A stretch of 64,000 nt of DNA from JAICMB01 sp963795935. GTDB lineage: Bacteria; Acidobacteriota; Terriglobia; Bryobacterales; Bryobacteraceae. The notes under the pieces are model-generated. The model was not told where the DNA came from. It did no database searches and saw only the letters and a list, made by a program, of their open reading frames with translations. Where the stretch lies: NCBI GenBank assembly GCA_963795935.1, contig CAWCJO010000001.1, positions 1 to 64,000 of the forward strand. The letters run 5' to 3'. Within the stretch, counting starts at the first letter, position 1. Each line of letters starts with the position of its first letter. This document shows, piece by piece, positions 26,463 to 34,469 of the stretch. The translations under genes were made by a program, and so were the position numbers.

Positions 26463-28076
26463 ATGGCTTACGATGTTGGCGCGATCATTGGGGATTACCA
26501 GGTCATCGGCATTGTCGGAGCCGGCGGCATGGGCCAGGTCTATAAGGTCCGCAACACCATCTCCGATCGCATCGAGGCGATGAAAATCCTGCTGCCGAAC
26601 CTTGACGCCGACCAGGAGCTGGCGGAACGGTTCATTCGGGAAATTAAGGTCCAAGCCAGCCTCGATCATCGCAACATCGCCTGCCTTCATACGGCGCAGC
26701 GGGTCGGCAACCAGCTTCTGATGATTATGGAGTTCGTCGATGGCTCCACGCTGGAGGCAATCATGAAGCAGCGCCGCATCCCGCTTCGCGATTGCGTTAA
26801 CTACGCGTGCCAGGTGCTGTCGGCTCTCTCCTACGCGCATGCCCGCGGGGTTGTGCACCGCGATATCAAGCCGCCGAACATGATGCTCACGCCTTCCGGG
26901 GTGGTGAAGCTCATGGATTTCGGCATCGCCAAAGTGAAGGTGGATCACCGGCTTACCCAGACCGGCAAAACGGTAGGGTCCCTGTTCTACATGTCTCCGG
27001 AGCAGATCCGCGGCGGGGAGATCGACGCCCGCTCGGACCTCTATTCGCTCGGCATTTCGCTGTACGAGATGGTTACCGGACGCAAACCCTTTGAAGGCGA
27101 CAGCGATTATTCGATCATGGCGGCGCACCTGCAGCAAATGCCCCGCCCGCCCGTTCATTTCGATTCCAGCATGCCTTCCGCGCTCAACGACATCATCATG
27201 ATCTCGCTGTCGAAGGATCCGGAGCAGCGCTTCCAGACGGCGGATGCGCTTCGCGCCGCGCTCGAATCGTCGGAAAAAGGACTTGGCGTAGGGGTTGCGG
27301 CGGCCGAAGCTGCCGGTACGCAGCTTTACGGCAGGAACTCGTCGCCTCCGCCCGGTCCTCCCACCGGACGCATGGCTACTCCAGGGGAGGGCCCAGGGAC
27401 TCCGCCGCCGTTACCGGCGCCCTCGCAACCGCGCCTCCCGTCGATGCCGCAGCCGCAATATCAGCAACAATATCAACCTCAGTATCAGCCTCAGTACCCG
27501 CCGCCGGCGAGGCAGGCCCACCGCGGGCCGAGTCATCGCGGGTTGTACATCACGCTCGGTTCGCTTGTAACGATAGCGTTGTTAGCGGCTGCGGCGCTCT
27601 ATGTGCCAAAGATGTTCGACACCAATGCCAGCGGGCGGGCCTCGGCAACTCCGGCCCCGGCCCAGGCCGCGCCGCGACAACAACCTTTGCCCGCGCAACC
27701 ACCGCCCGGCCAGTCCGCGCCGCCCTCAGCGTCACAGCCGGGCCGTGATCCCGCCTCGGGAAGCAACGCGCAGCCACAAGGCGCCACGCGGCAATTCGAT
27801 CCCGCGGCCGAGATGCGCGACCTGCGCCACCGGCGCATGCTGATGCAGGCCCGCATCGACGTCGTTAATGCAAACCTGCGGCGGCTCGAGCAGCATGAGA
27901 GAGCACTGGGCAGGAACGTCAATGGCGCGCTCCTGGCGCGGGAACAGCGCCTGGGATTCGATATGGGGATCGCCGATCGGGCGCTTCGCGAGGGCAATCT
28001 CGCCGAAGCGCGCGCCACCCTGGCTAACGCCGAGCGGGAACTCGAACAGCTCGAAAATCGCTTTAATCTGCGTTAG
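26463..28076 (+). CDS. Membrane-anchored Ser/Thr protein kinase
   Basis: A 537-residue Hanks-type kinase. Residues 12-270 form the kinase domain: glycine loop IVGAGGMGQVYKVRN, ATP lysine in EAMKIL, HRDIKPPNMM, MDFGIAKVK, GSLFYMSPEQIRGGEIDARS and DLYSLGISLYEMVTGRKPFE. All catalytic residues are present. A proline-, glutamine- and tyrosine-rich linker (residues 290-355, with QPQYQ repeats) is followed by one membrane helix (YITLGSLVTIALLAAAALYV), a second low-complexity segment and an external coiled coil of about 90 residues (RRLEQHERALGRNVNGALLA). The kinase faces the cytoplasm and the coiled coil the periplasm. It is a single gene followed by fdhD; the signal sensed is unknown. Confidence 0.95.
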   Translation: MAYDVGAIIGDYQVIGIVGAGGMGQVYKVRNTISDRIEAMKILLPNLDADQELAERFIREIKVQASLDHRNIACLHTAQRVGNQLLMIMEFVDGSTLEAIMKQRRIPLRDCVNYACQVLSALSYAHARGVVHRDIKPPNMMLTPSGVVKLMDFGIAKVKVDHRLTQTGKTVGSLFYMSPEQIRGGEIDARSDLYSLGISLYEMVTGRKPFEGDSDYSIMAAHLQQMPRPPVHFDSSMPSALNDIIMISLSKDPEQRFQTADALRAALESSEKGLGVGVAAAEAAGTQLYGRNSSPPPGPPTGRMATPGEGPGTPPPLPAPSQPRLPSMPQPQYQQQYQPQYQPQYPPPARQAHRGPSHRGLYITLGSLVTIALLAAAALYVPKMFDTNASGRASATPAPAQAAPRQQPLPAQPPPGQSAPPSASQPGRDPASGSNAQPQGATRQFDPAAEMRDLRHRRMLMQARIDVVNANLRRLEQHERALGRNVNGALLAREQRLGFDMGIADRALREGNLAEARATLANAERELEQLENRFNLR

Positions 28077-28103
28077 CGGTCTGGAAGCAGCCGTCTAACG
28101 GAC

Positions 28104-28895
28104 ATGCGCCGCAGCGTTCTCACGGTTTCCGTCCGGACCGTCGAAAAGACCTCCATGAGGGGCCGTCAGGATTTTATCGCCGTCGAGGAGCCGCTTGAAA
28201 TTCGTATCGGGGGAAAAACGCTGGCAATCGCGATGCGCACGCCCGGCGCGGACGTCGAACTCGTAGCCGGATTTCTCCTCAGCGAAGGCATAATCCGGGG
28301 CGCCGGAGATATCGAGTCGATCAGCGCCGCGGCGAACGTTGTCGACGCGAGGTTGCGGCCCGGTCTGGACGTCGATCCAGATCTTTCCCGCCGCGGAACC
28401 ACGATGAACTCCAGTTGCGGCGTGTGCGGCAAAGTATCGATCGAGAACCTCCAGATGAACGGGGCCGCTCCTCTGCCGCGCGACGGATTCCGCCTCAACC
28501 CGCAAACGATCCACGAACTGCCCGCCGTTCTTCGTGAACGCCAGGCCGTATTCGAAAGGACCGGCGGTCTGCACGCCGCGGCATTGTTCGATGCGGCCGG
28601 GGAGCTTGCCGGCCTGCGCGAGGACATCGGCCGTCACAACGCCCTCGATAAGCTCTTGGGCGAACGTCTGCTTTCCAGCGAACTCCCACTGTGCGACCGT
28701 ATCGTGCTGGTCAGCGGACGCGCCGGATTTGAGCTTATTCAGAAGTGCGTTATGGCCGGCGTCCCGGCCCTTGCCGCCGTGGGCGCTCCCTCGAGTCTCG
28801 CCGTCGATGCCGCGCGCCGCTTCGGACTTACGCTGCTCGGCTTCGTCCGTAATGAACGGTTCAACATCTACTCCGGCGAATGGCGCGTGGCGTAG
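28104..28895 (+). CDS. fdhD: Formate dehydrogenase accessory sulfurtransferase FdhD
   Basis: FdhD takes sulfur from a cysteine desulfurase and passes it to the bis-MGD molybdenum cofactor, which activates formate dehydrogenases and related enzymes. The 263-residue protein shows VEEPLEIRIGGKTLAIAMRT, DVELVAGFLLSEGIIR, the sulfur-transfer cysteines in MNSSCGVCGKVSIENL near residue 110, RTGGLHAAALFDAAGEL and REDIGRHNALDKLLGERLL. Length and motifs are normal. No intact molybdoenzyme gene is in the window, though a broken molybdopterin oxidoreductase locus lies at 36.8-38.2 kb, and an IscS-like sulfur donor is at 59.1-60.3 kb. Confidence 0.95.
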   Translation: MRRSVLTVSVRTVEKTSMRGRQDFIAVEEPLEIRIGGKTLAIAMRTPGADVELVAGFLLSEGIIRGAGDIESISAAANVVDARLRPGLDVDPDLSRRGTTMNSSCGVCGKVSIENLQMNGAAPLPRDGFRLNPQTIHELPAVLRERQAVFERTGGLHAAALFDAAGELAGLREDIGRHNALDKLLGERLLSSELPLCDRIVLVSGRAGFELIQKCVMAGVPALAAVGAPSSLAVDAARRFGLTLLGFVRNERFNIYSGEWRVA

Positions 28896-29354
28896 CTATT
28901 TGGGTATGTTCAACACCTGACCGGCTTGAATCCGATTGGGGTCGTTCAGTTTGTCGCGGTTCGCCTCGAAAATCTTCATGTATTGATTGGACGCGCCATA
29001 AAACTGCTGCGCGATTTTCGAAAGCGAATCGCCGGCCTGCACCGTGTACGTCTGCATGCCGCCTCCCGTATTGCCCAAAGTGGAGCCGGCGCTTCCGGCG
29101 GCGCTGGCCTGCTGCGACGCAAGCGCCGGGTTAACGGTAAGATCGCAAGTCAGATCCGAGTAGCTTGGATCGACGGCCTTGATCTGGTCCCAAACCTTGT
29201 TCTTGGCCTGCTCCGAAGGCGCCTCGCCCTGCAGAAATAGCTTATTGTCCTGAACGTGCATGTGAGAAAGGCGCACGCCCTGCTGTTGTATCGCCGTCAA
29301 TGCGGCTTGATATTTCTGCTTCAACTGTTCCAGCTTCTGATCCTGCTCCGCCAT
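28896..29354 (-). CDS. LysM domain protein with N-terminal BON-like domain
   Basis: A 152-residue protein. Residues 1-85 hold the BON-like part (LKQKYQAALTAIQQQGVRLS, VQDNKLFLQGEAPSEQAKNK, AVDPSYSDLTCDLTVNP) shared with the small protein at 16170-16499. After a flexible linker of alanine, serine and glycine, residues 100-152 form a LysM domain (TYTVQAGDSLSKIAQQFYGA, NDPNRIQAGQVLNIPK), which binds peptidoglycan or chitin-like sugars. No signal peptide is present, as in YgaU/Kbp-like proteins of the same architecture, which bind potassium in E. coli; that analogy is from domain order only. It converges with fdhD with no gap. Confidence 0.88.
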   Translation of the reverse strand: MAEQDQKLEQLKQKYQAALTAIQQQGVRLSHMHVQDNKLFLQGEAPSEQAKNKVWDQIKAVDPSYSDLTCDLTVNPALASQQASAAGSAGSTLGNTGGGMQTYTVQAGDSLSKIAQQFYGASNQYMKIFEANRDKLNDPNRIQAGQVLNIPK

Positions 29355-29432
29355 GATGAATCCTCCTGTATTGTGCCGTTCCGGTCTATGGTGAGATGCG
29401 CCGGTGAGATCAATGTTACCCAGGCAATTTCA

Positions 29433-29681
29433 TCACCGCCCCAATTCTCTTTTCACCTCCTCGGTCCCCTTCTTCACCTCCCGCGACGCTTCGGTCGCGC
29501 CACGCTTCAGGTCCCGCGCGGCAACCGCGCCGTCGCGCTTCAACTCTCGCCCCGCCTCATGGCTTTCCTTTTGCAGTTCCGTTTTGGCATTATGCAGTTG
29601 CCGTTGCGCCCGCGCATTATCTTCCCGGCTGCAAGCGGCAAGCGCCGCAATCGTCAGGAATGTAGAAATTCTCAGCTTCAT
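29433..29681 (-). CDS. Small lipoprotein with charged coiled coil
   Basis: An 82-residue protein with a lipoprotein signal: MKLRISTFLTIAALAACSRE has a LAAC lipobox, giving an acylated cysteine at residue 17. The mature part is a highly charged helix with repeated basic-acidic units (AVAARDLKRGATEASREVKK, GTEEVKREL), likely a coiled coil in the periplasm. The role is unknown. The reading is short, but codon use and the lipobox support a real gene. Confidence 0.65.
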   Translation of the reverse strand: MKLRISTFLTIAALAACSREDNARAQRQLHNAKTELQKESHEAGRELKRDGAVAARDLKRGATEASREVKKGTEEVKRELGR

Positions 29682-29718
29682 GGCACAGCCCCCACTCTGA
29701 ATCGTATCCTGAAAATGA

Positions 29719-30657
29719 ATGGACGCCGGGAGTTCCGCCTCAGGCTACGCGATTGAGACGGCCGCGCTTACGAAGATCTTCCGTACTCGCTGGAGCCGCC
29801 GTGAGGTCCGCGCCGTGGATGGCATTTCGCTCGCCATCCAGCGCGGAACCACTTACGGATTCCTGGGCCAGAACGGCGCGGGAAAAACAACATTCGTGAA
29901 AATGCTCCTGTCGGCCGTGCACCCCACGTCGGGATCCGCGCGCGTCTTCGGCCGGCCAGTGGACGAGCCATCGGCGCGCCGGCCCATCGGCTATTTGCCC
30001 GAGAACCACCGCTTCCCGACTTATTTCACAGGGACCGGCATGCTCGAATTCTACGCCGCCCTGTCCGGCGTCAGCGCCCCCGATCGCAAGCGCCTCATTC
30101 CGCAACTCCTCGCCCGCGTCGGCCTGGAGGATTGGGGCGCAATCCGCATCGGCAAATACTCGAAAGGCATGTTGCAGCGTCTCGGACTCGCGCAAGCTCT
30201 CATCCATTCGCCGCGGCTTCTCATTCTCGACGAGCCCTCCGACGGCGTGGACCCCGTCGGGCGCCGCCACATCCGCGAGATCCTGGGCGAACTCGAAGCG
30301 CAAGGCGTCACCATTTTTATCAATTCGCATCTGCTCGCCGAAGTCGAAATGTTTTGCAAGGAGGTCGCCATCCTGCATAAAGGCAAAATGGCCCTGAGCG
30401 GCCGGGTTCGCGACCTGATCGCCGGCAAAGGGTATCGCCTGACCGCCGCCGGGGTCCCCGAGCTTTTGTATACGGAACTGCAACAACGCGCCTCCGCTGC
30501 GGCCGTCAACGATGGCCTGTGCGAGTTCCATTTCCCGACCCGCGAACAGGTCAACGCGGCCGTCGATCTGCTGCGCTCCCAAAAATGCGAGATCGAGGCG
30601 GTGATTCCCACGACCAGTACGCTCGAAGAAGTGTTCGTGAAAACGGTGGACAAATGA
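29719..30657 (+). CDS. ABC transporter ATP-binding protein
   Basis: A 312-residue ATPase of the ABC-2 exporter type. Walker A TTYGFLGQNGAGKTTFVKML, Q-loop near RRPIGYLPENHRFP, signature YSKGMLQRLGLAQAL, Walker B PRLLILDEPSDGVDP and the switch histidine in VTIFINSHLLAEVE are all present. The C-terminal 80 residues are an accessory domain common in these ATPases. The stop overlaps the ATG of the permease gene (ATGA), so the two are translated together. Together they would move a drug, lipid or polysaccharide precursor; the substrate cannot be read from sequence. Confidence 0.95.
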   Translation: MDAGSSASGYAIETAALTKIFRTRWSRREVRAVDGISLAIQRGTTYGFLGQNGAGKTTFVKMLLSAVHPTSGSARVFGRPVDEPSARRPIGYLPENHRFPTYFTGTGMLEFYAALSGVSAPDRKRLIPQLLARVGLEDWGAIRIGKYSKGMLQRLGLAQALIHSPRLLILDEPSDGVDPVGRRHIREILGELEAQGVTIFINSHLLAEVEMFCKEVAILHKGKMALSGRVRDLIAGKGYRLTAAGVPELLYTELQQRASAAAVNDGLCEFHFPTREQVNAAVDLLRSQKCEIEAVIPTTSTLEEVFVKTVDK

Positions 30658-31478
30658 CCGCGACCATCGCCCTCATCCGCGATACCTTCCGGGAGGCCTT
30701 CGCGCGCAAAATCTTCTGGGGATTGTTCGGCCTCTCCACCGTGATGATCCTCTTCTTCCTTTTTCTACTTAAGATCGACATCGTCGAGGGCGCCATGGCC
30801 TCCATTTCGCTTTTTGGCCGCTCGAATAACCATGCAATGGATTTAGAAAAGCTCGTGCGAAGCTTTTACGGCGGCATCGCGACTTATCTCTACATCTGGG
30901 GCATGGTCATCGCCGTGTTCGCTTCCTCCGGACTGATTCCCAGCGTCCTCGAACCCGGGCGCATCGAGCTGCTCCTCTCGAAACCGGTCTCTCGCACGCA
31001 CATCCTGCTCGGCCGCTACATCGGCAACGTGCTCGTAATCTCGCTCAACGTCGTCTACCTTGTCGTCGGCGTCTGGATCATCTTCGGATACAAAACAGGG
31101 ATCTGGGAAACGCGCTTTCTTATAACCATCGCCACCACCATCTTCATCTTTGCCGTGCTGCTCTCCGTCGTTGCCCTGGTCGGCGTTCTGTTTGAAAGCG
31201 CCGCGCTCGCCACCATGATCGCGGTCGCGCTCATGATCATGAGCGCCGTGCTGGCGCAAACCACCACCATGCTCAAGCTGTTGTCGTCGGAATGGTCGCG
31301 CAACGTGTGGCGCGCGCTTTACTACACGTTTCCGAAGGTCTACGACATGGGGACCATGACGCTCGACGCGATTTCCGACCGCACTTTCGCCGGCTATATG
31401 CCGATCTGGACGTCCGCCCTCTTCGGCGCCGTCGTCCTGGCGGCCGCCCTCGTCATTTTCGCGCGGAGAGATTTTTAG
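30654..31478 (+). CDS. ABC-2 type transporter permease
   Basis: A 274-residue membrane protein with about six helices: IFWGLFGLSTVMILFFLFLL, IATYLYIWGMVIAVFASSGL, VLVISLNVVYLVVGVWIIFG, LITIATTIFIFAVLLSVVAL, ALATMIAVALMIMSAVLAQ and ALFGAVVLAAALVIFARRDF. The stretch PSVLEPGRIELLLSKPVSRT is typical of ABC-2 permeases. It is the membrane partner of the preceding ATPase, with an ATGA overlap, and is followed without a gap by a lipoprotein gene. Confidence 0.92.
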   Translation: MTATIALIRDTFREAFARKIFWGLFGLSTVMILFFLFLLKIDIVEGAMASISLFGRSNNHAMDLEKLVRSFYGGIATYLYIWGMVIAVFASSGLIPSVLEPGRIELLLSKPVSRTHILLGRYIGNVLVISLNVVYLVVGVWIIFGYKTGIWETRFLITIATTIFIFAVLLSVVALVGVLFESAALATMIAVALMIMSAVLAQTTTMLKLLSSEWSRNVWRALYYTFPKVYDMGTMTLDAISDRTFAGYMPIWTSALFGAVVLAAALVIFARRDF

Positions 31479-32405
31479 GTGCGCGCCGCCGTCTTCGCCG
31501 CCGCTCTCGGACTCGCGCTCATGATTGCCGCGTGCCGCCTTCAGCAGCCCAGCACCGGCGCCATTCACATCGATCCCTCGCTTGAACGTCTCGTTCCCTC
31601 CGATACCATATTCATCCTGGGCGCGGACTTGGACGCCATCCGCCGCACTGCCACGTACCAGAAAAACTCCCGCATACTCGATCTGCCCCGCCTCGACGAG
31701 TTCGCGCGTCAAACCGGCATCGATCCCCGCAAAGACCTCTCCGAAATCCTCTCCGTATCGAACGGGAAGGGCGGCGCACTCCTGGCGCGCGGAAACTTCA
31801 ACCAGGCGGACCTCGAACGCCGCCTCAAGAATCAAGGCGCGAGCGTCATCGATTACCAGGGTGTGAAGTTGTTCGGCGATGGCCGCAATGCCGTCGCGTT
31901 TCTTCCCCCGCGGACGGCCGCGGCGGGATCGACTCCGCTTCTTAAATCGATAGTGGACACGCGCGGCCTTCAAAGCATGCCGCCCGCGCTCGCCGCCCGC
32001 ATACGGTCGATCCCCGGAGGCAGCCAACTCTGGGCCGCGTTCATCGGCGGAGTGCAAGGGTTGAACTTCACGATCCCCGCGAACAGCAATCTCGGCGGCA
32101 TCGTTCGGGTCTTCAAGGGGATCGACAGCGCCACGCTCGGCATCGACGTCCGCAAGGGCTTCGATCTGAACGCGGAAGCAATCTGTAACACCGCCGCGGA
32201 CGCCCGGCGCCTGCATGACGCCCTTAAAGGCATCGTCGGCCTTGGACGCCTCAGCACGCCGGACAACCGCCCCGATCTTCTCAAGCTGTATGACCTCATC
32301 AAAGTAGACCAAGCGCAAACTCACGTTTCCGTGACGGCCCATATACCGCCTGACTTGGTCGATAAGTTCCTATCGCTGTGGCTGAAGCCGTCCAAGTCCC
32401 GCTAG
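31479..32405 (+). CDS. Hypothetical secreted lipoprotein
   Basis: A 308-residue protein starting directly after the permease stop. The start MRAAVFAAALGLALMIAACR carries a lipobox-like IAAC, so it is probably a lipoprotein. The mature part reads LVPSDTIFILGADLDAIRRT, GALLARGNFNQADLERRLKN and DSATLGIDVRKGFDLNAEAI. This layout is shared loosely with the protein at 33374-34414 and looks like an acidobacterial family of unknown function. Being third in the ABC operon it may assist the exporter, but nothing in the sequence shows how. Confidence 0.75.
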   Translation: MRAAVFAAALGLALMIAACRLQQPSTGAIHIDPSLERLVPSDTIFILGADLDAIRRTATYQKNSRILDLPRLDEFARQTGIDPRKDLSEILSVSNGKGGALLARGNFNQADLERRLKNQGASVIDYQGVKLFGDGRNAVAFLPPRTAAAGSTPLLKSIVDTRGLQSMPPALAARIRSIPGGSQLWAAFIGGVQGLNFTIPANSNLGGIVRVFKGIDSATLGIDVRKGFDLNAEAICNTAADARRLHDALKGIVGLGRLSTPDNRPDLLKLYDLIKVDQAQTHVSVTAHIPPDLVDKFLSLWLKPSKSR

Positions 32406-32437
32406 CGCGACGATCCAGGAGGCGTCATAATCGACGC

Positions 32438-33118
32438 ATGTTCCCCCGCGCTCTCGCAGTCTGCGCAATCGGACTGTGGGCCTTGCCCGCCCTCTTCGCG
32501 CAAAATGAGGTTCCGCGCAAGGCGTCGGAGTATCCCGCCCACGCGTCCTGGTCCGGGTTCGAGATCGGAGCCGAAAACATGTTTCACAGCATTCCCGCCG
32601 AAGGCGGAACCATCTTCGCCCGCGATTATCTTGTAATCGAGATCGCCATCTACCCTTCCAAAAGACCCGTCGACATCGCTGCCGGCAATTTCACGCTTCG
32701 CATCAATGGAGGCCAGGTGCTCCTCCCGCCGGAGTCGCCCGGCTTTGTTGCCGCTTCGGTCCGCTACCCCGATTGGGAACAACGCGCCGTCACCACCGCC
32801 TCGGCGGGGCTTGATGACAAGAATGTGACGCTCGGCGCTCCGCCGCCGGTCGCGCGCTTCCCCGGCGATCCCACGGCCGGGGCGCCCCGCATGCCCAGGC
32901 AGGAGCCGCCCGACGATATCGAATCCGTCGGCCAGCCTAAGGAGCATCGGTCGCTCGAGCAATTGGTCGCCCTCGCCGCCCTGCCCGAAGGCGAAGCTCG
33001 CCTGCCGCGCAAAGGCTGCCTCTATTTCGCCTTTAAGGGCAAGCTCAAACGGATACACACGCTCGATCTGCTCTACGACGACAGTCTCGGCAATACCGCC
33101 ACGCTGAAACTCCAATAA
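32438..33118 (+). CDS. Hypothetical secreted protein
   Basis: A 226-residue protein with a signal peptide (MFPRALAVCAIGLWALPALF, cleaved near AQ). The mature part has a beta domain (DYLVIEIAIYPSKRPVDIAA, FTLRINGGQVLLPPESPGFV) and a proline-rich middle, ending with GCLYFAFKGKLKRIHTLDLL. The ATG is preceded by a strong CAGGAGG ribosome site. No known domain is recognised. It follows the ABC operon by 32 bases and may belong to it. Confidence 0.7.
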   Translation: MFPRALAVCAIGLWALPALFAQNEVPRKASEYPAHASWSGFEIGAENMFHSIPAEGGTIFARDYLVIEIAIYPSKRPVDIAAGNFTLRINGGQVLLPPESPGFVAASVRYPDWEQRAVTTASAGLDDKNVTLGAPPPVARFPGDPTAGAPRMPRQEPPDDIESVGQPKEHRSLEQLVALAALPEGEARLPRKGCLYFAFKGKLKRIHTLDLLYDDSLGNTATLKLQ

Positions 33119-33193
33119 TGCTTCCCCGGTGAGCTAGTTCCTAAAGTTTGGAAAATGCTCTAAAGTGGGCGGCATCACCCTGGGGGAAAGACA

Positions 33194-33373
33194 ATGCCCC
33201 ATAATCTCAGGAGCTATGCTCCGGGTTTGAACACAAAGGTGGCCGTGGAAGCATTAAGGCACAACGCACCGCCGCCGAGGAGATCGACCGACTCGATTCC
33301 GATTCGAGATGACTTTTCGCGGCCAGCAAGCCTTGGCATTGCCAGTATCAAGGCGGCCGTTCAAAAGAATTGA
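33194..33373 (+). CDS. Small open reading frame, unknown
   Basis: A 59-residue reading from ATG 33194, preceded by a GGGGAAAG ribosome-like site. It begins MPHNLRSYAPGLNTKVAVEA and is basic. The phrase NTKVAVEALRHN is faintly like the start of IS3-type transposase OrfA proteins, but the helix-turn-helix that should follow is absent. It stops at the border of the convergent gene on the minus strand. It may be a chance frame or an insertion sequence scrap. Confidence 0.3.
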   Translation: MPHNLRSYAPGLNTKVAVEALRHNAPPPRRSTDSIPIRDDFSRPASLGIASIKAAVQKN

Positions 33374-34414
33374 TTAGGGATTCGGCGGCCTGTAGGGGAC
33401 TTCCCTCGGCCCGTCGTCTAGTCCTTCGATGCGAATAACCTGCCTCGCCGGCGGCTTTGGAGCGATGCTTGCCTGCTGTCCGCGCGCGCGCGCTTCCTCG
33501 AAGACCTTTGCCATCCGCTCCACATCTGGCGCCGCGACGCGAAGCGCGATGTGTACGTCGGAGTTTTCGATCGTGATTTTGAATTTCTTGTTGAGGCCCG
33601 CCCACTCCGGATGATTGTCCCGGTCCTTTGTCACGAGCCGCAGCAGTTTCGAGAGCTGCGTGGACATTTCCTTCGCCCCGGCTTCGGAAGCTGCCGTGAT
33701 GTTGACATCCAGCGCCAGGCCGTCGCGTAGGGCAATGCCAGCCTGAAATCCGGTCATCTTCCCGGCTAGAGAGGCCAGAGGGAAGCGGTCGCTGTGCATC
33801 GCCGATGGAGGCGCGGACAGTATCGCCCAGAAATCGTAAGCGACATCCATGTCGCGAGCGCGCTCTACGATTGCGGGAATTGTGGAAACATTCTTGGAAA
33901 TGCGGTCGAGAACGGTATACAACGATTTGGCGTCGCCTGCGAGCAGGGTCTGGCTATTGAGCACGACAACCCCGAAGTCGCTGTTCTTCTCCGGCGGACG
34001 GTAGATGGTCACGCCGTCGAAGAACTGCGGCTTTGCGCCGGCTTGCATAAATATCCTGGCAAGCTTCCCCGGTTCGAAGCGGCCCGCGGCGGCAATTATG
34101 ACCGGCGGCTCGGCGCTGAGATCGGCCGGGTCCGCGCCCGGTGAGGACAGCAGCACGCGGTCGATGGAATTGATAGGGTCCATGACCGAGAGCGCCGCCG
34201 GCAACGGGAACGGAATCGCGAGAGAATGGAACTGAGCGGCCATTTCCCCGGCGATGCGCGATCCCGCGATGGCCCTTACATCGATTCCGATTAGCGCCTT
34301 CGCGTTAGGATGGACAAAGCGCCACAATCCGGCATCGGTTTGCGCCGACACGCTCCCGCAGGGCACGAGTGGACAGAGGCACGCTAACGCAGCTACGATT
34401 CGGTTTACTTGCAT
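33374..34414 (-). CDS. Hypothetical secreted protein
   Basis: A protein of about 346 residues. The ATG at 34414 was chosen because it starts a clear signal peptide (MQVNRIVAALACLCPLVPCG, cleaved near VSAQ); the same frame opens at 34450. The mature part includes FVHPNAKALIGIDVRAIAGS, SIDRVLLSSPGADPADLSA, FGVVVLNSQTLLAGDAKSLY and FKITIENSDVHIALRVAAPD. The same kind of fold, with a short strand naming a measured value and a later stored-value strand, appears in the lipoprotein at 31479-32405. Function unknown. It is divergent from the YVTN propeller gene. Confidence 0.75.
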   Translation of the reverse strand: MQVNRIVAALACLCPLVPCGSVSAQTDAGLWRFVHPNAKALIGIDVRAIAGSRIAGEMAAQFHSLAIPFPLPAALSVMDPINSIDRVLLSSPGADPADLSAEPPVIIAAAGRFEPGKLARIFMQAGAKPQFFDGVTIYRPPEKNSDFGVVVLNSQTLLAGDAKSLYTVLDRISKNVSTIPAIVERARDMDVAYDFWAILSAPPSAMHSDRFPLASLAGKMTGFQAGIALRDGLALDVNITAASEAGAKEMSTQLSKLLRLVTKDRDNHPEWAGLNKKFKITIENSDVHIALRVAAPDVERMAKVFEEARARGQQASIAPKPPARQVIRIEGLDDGPREVPYRPPNP

Positions 34415-34469
34415 CCCAAGAGATAGATCGGCAGAACATGCCGGCGCCAACAGTCGTCGTTAAGTACAC

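Noticed and set aside
27450..27520. Short CAG/TAT-rich repeats as a possible array
   Set aside because: They encode the QPQYQ low-complexity linker of the kinase; spacing and length do not fit a CRISPR or satellite array.
30843..32342. Long minus-strand open frame (499 codons)
   Set aside because: Antisense to the ABC permease and lipoprotein genes, which have clear motifs and overlapping starts. GC-rich codon use leaves such antisense frames open by chance.
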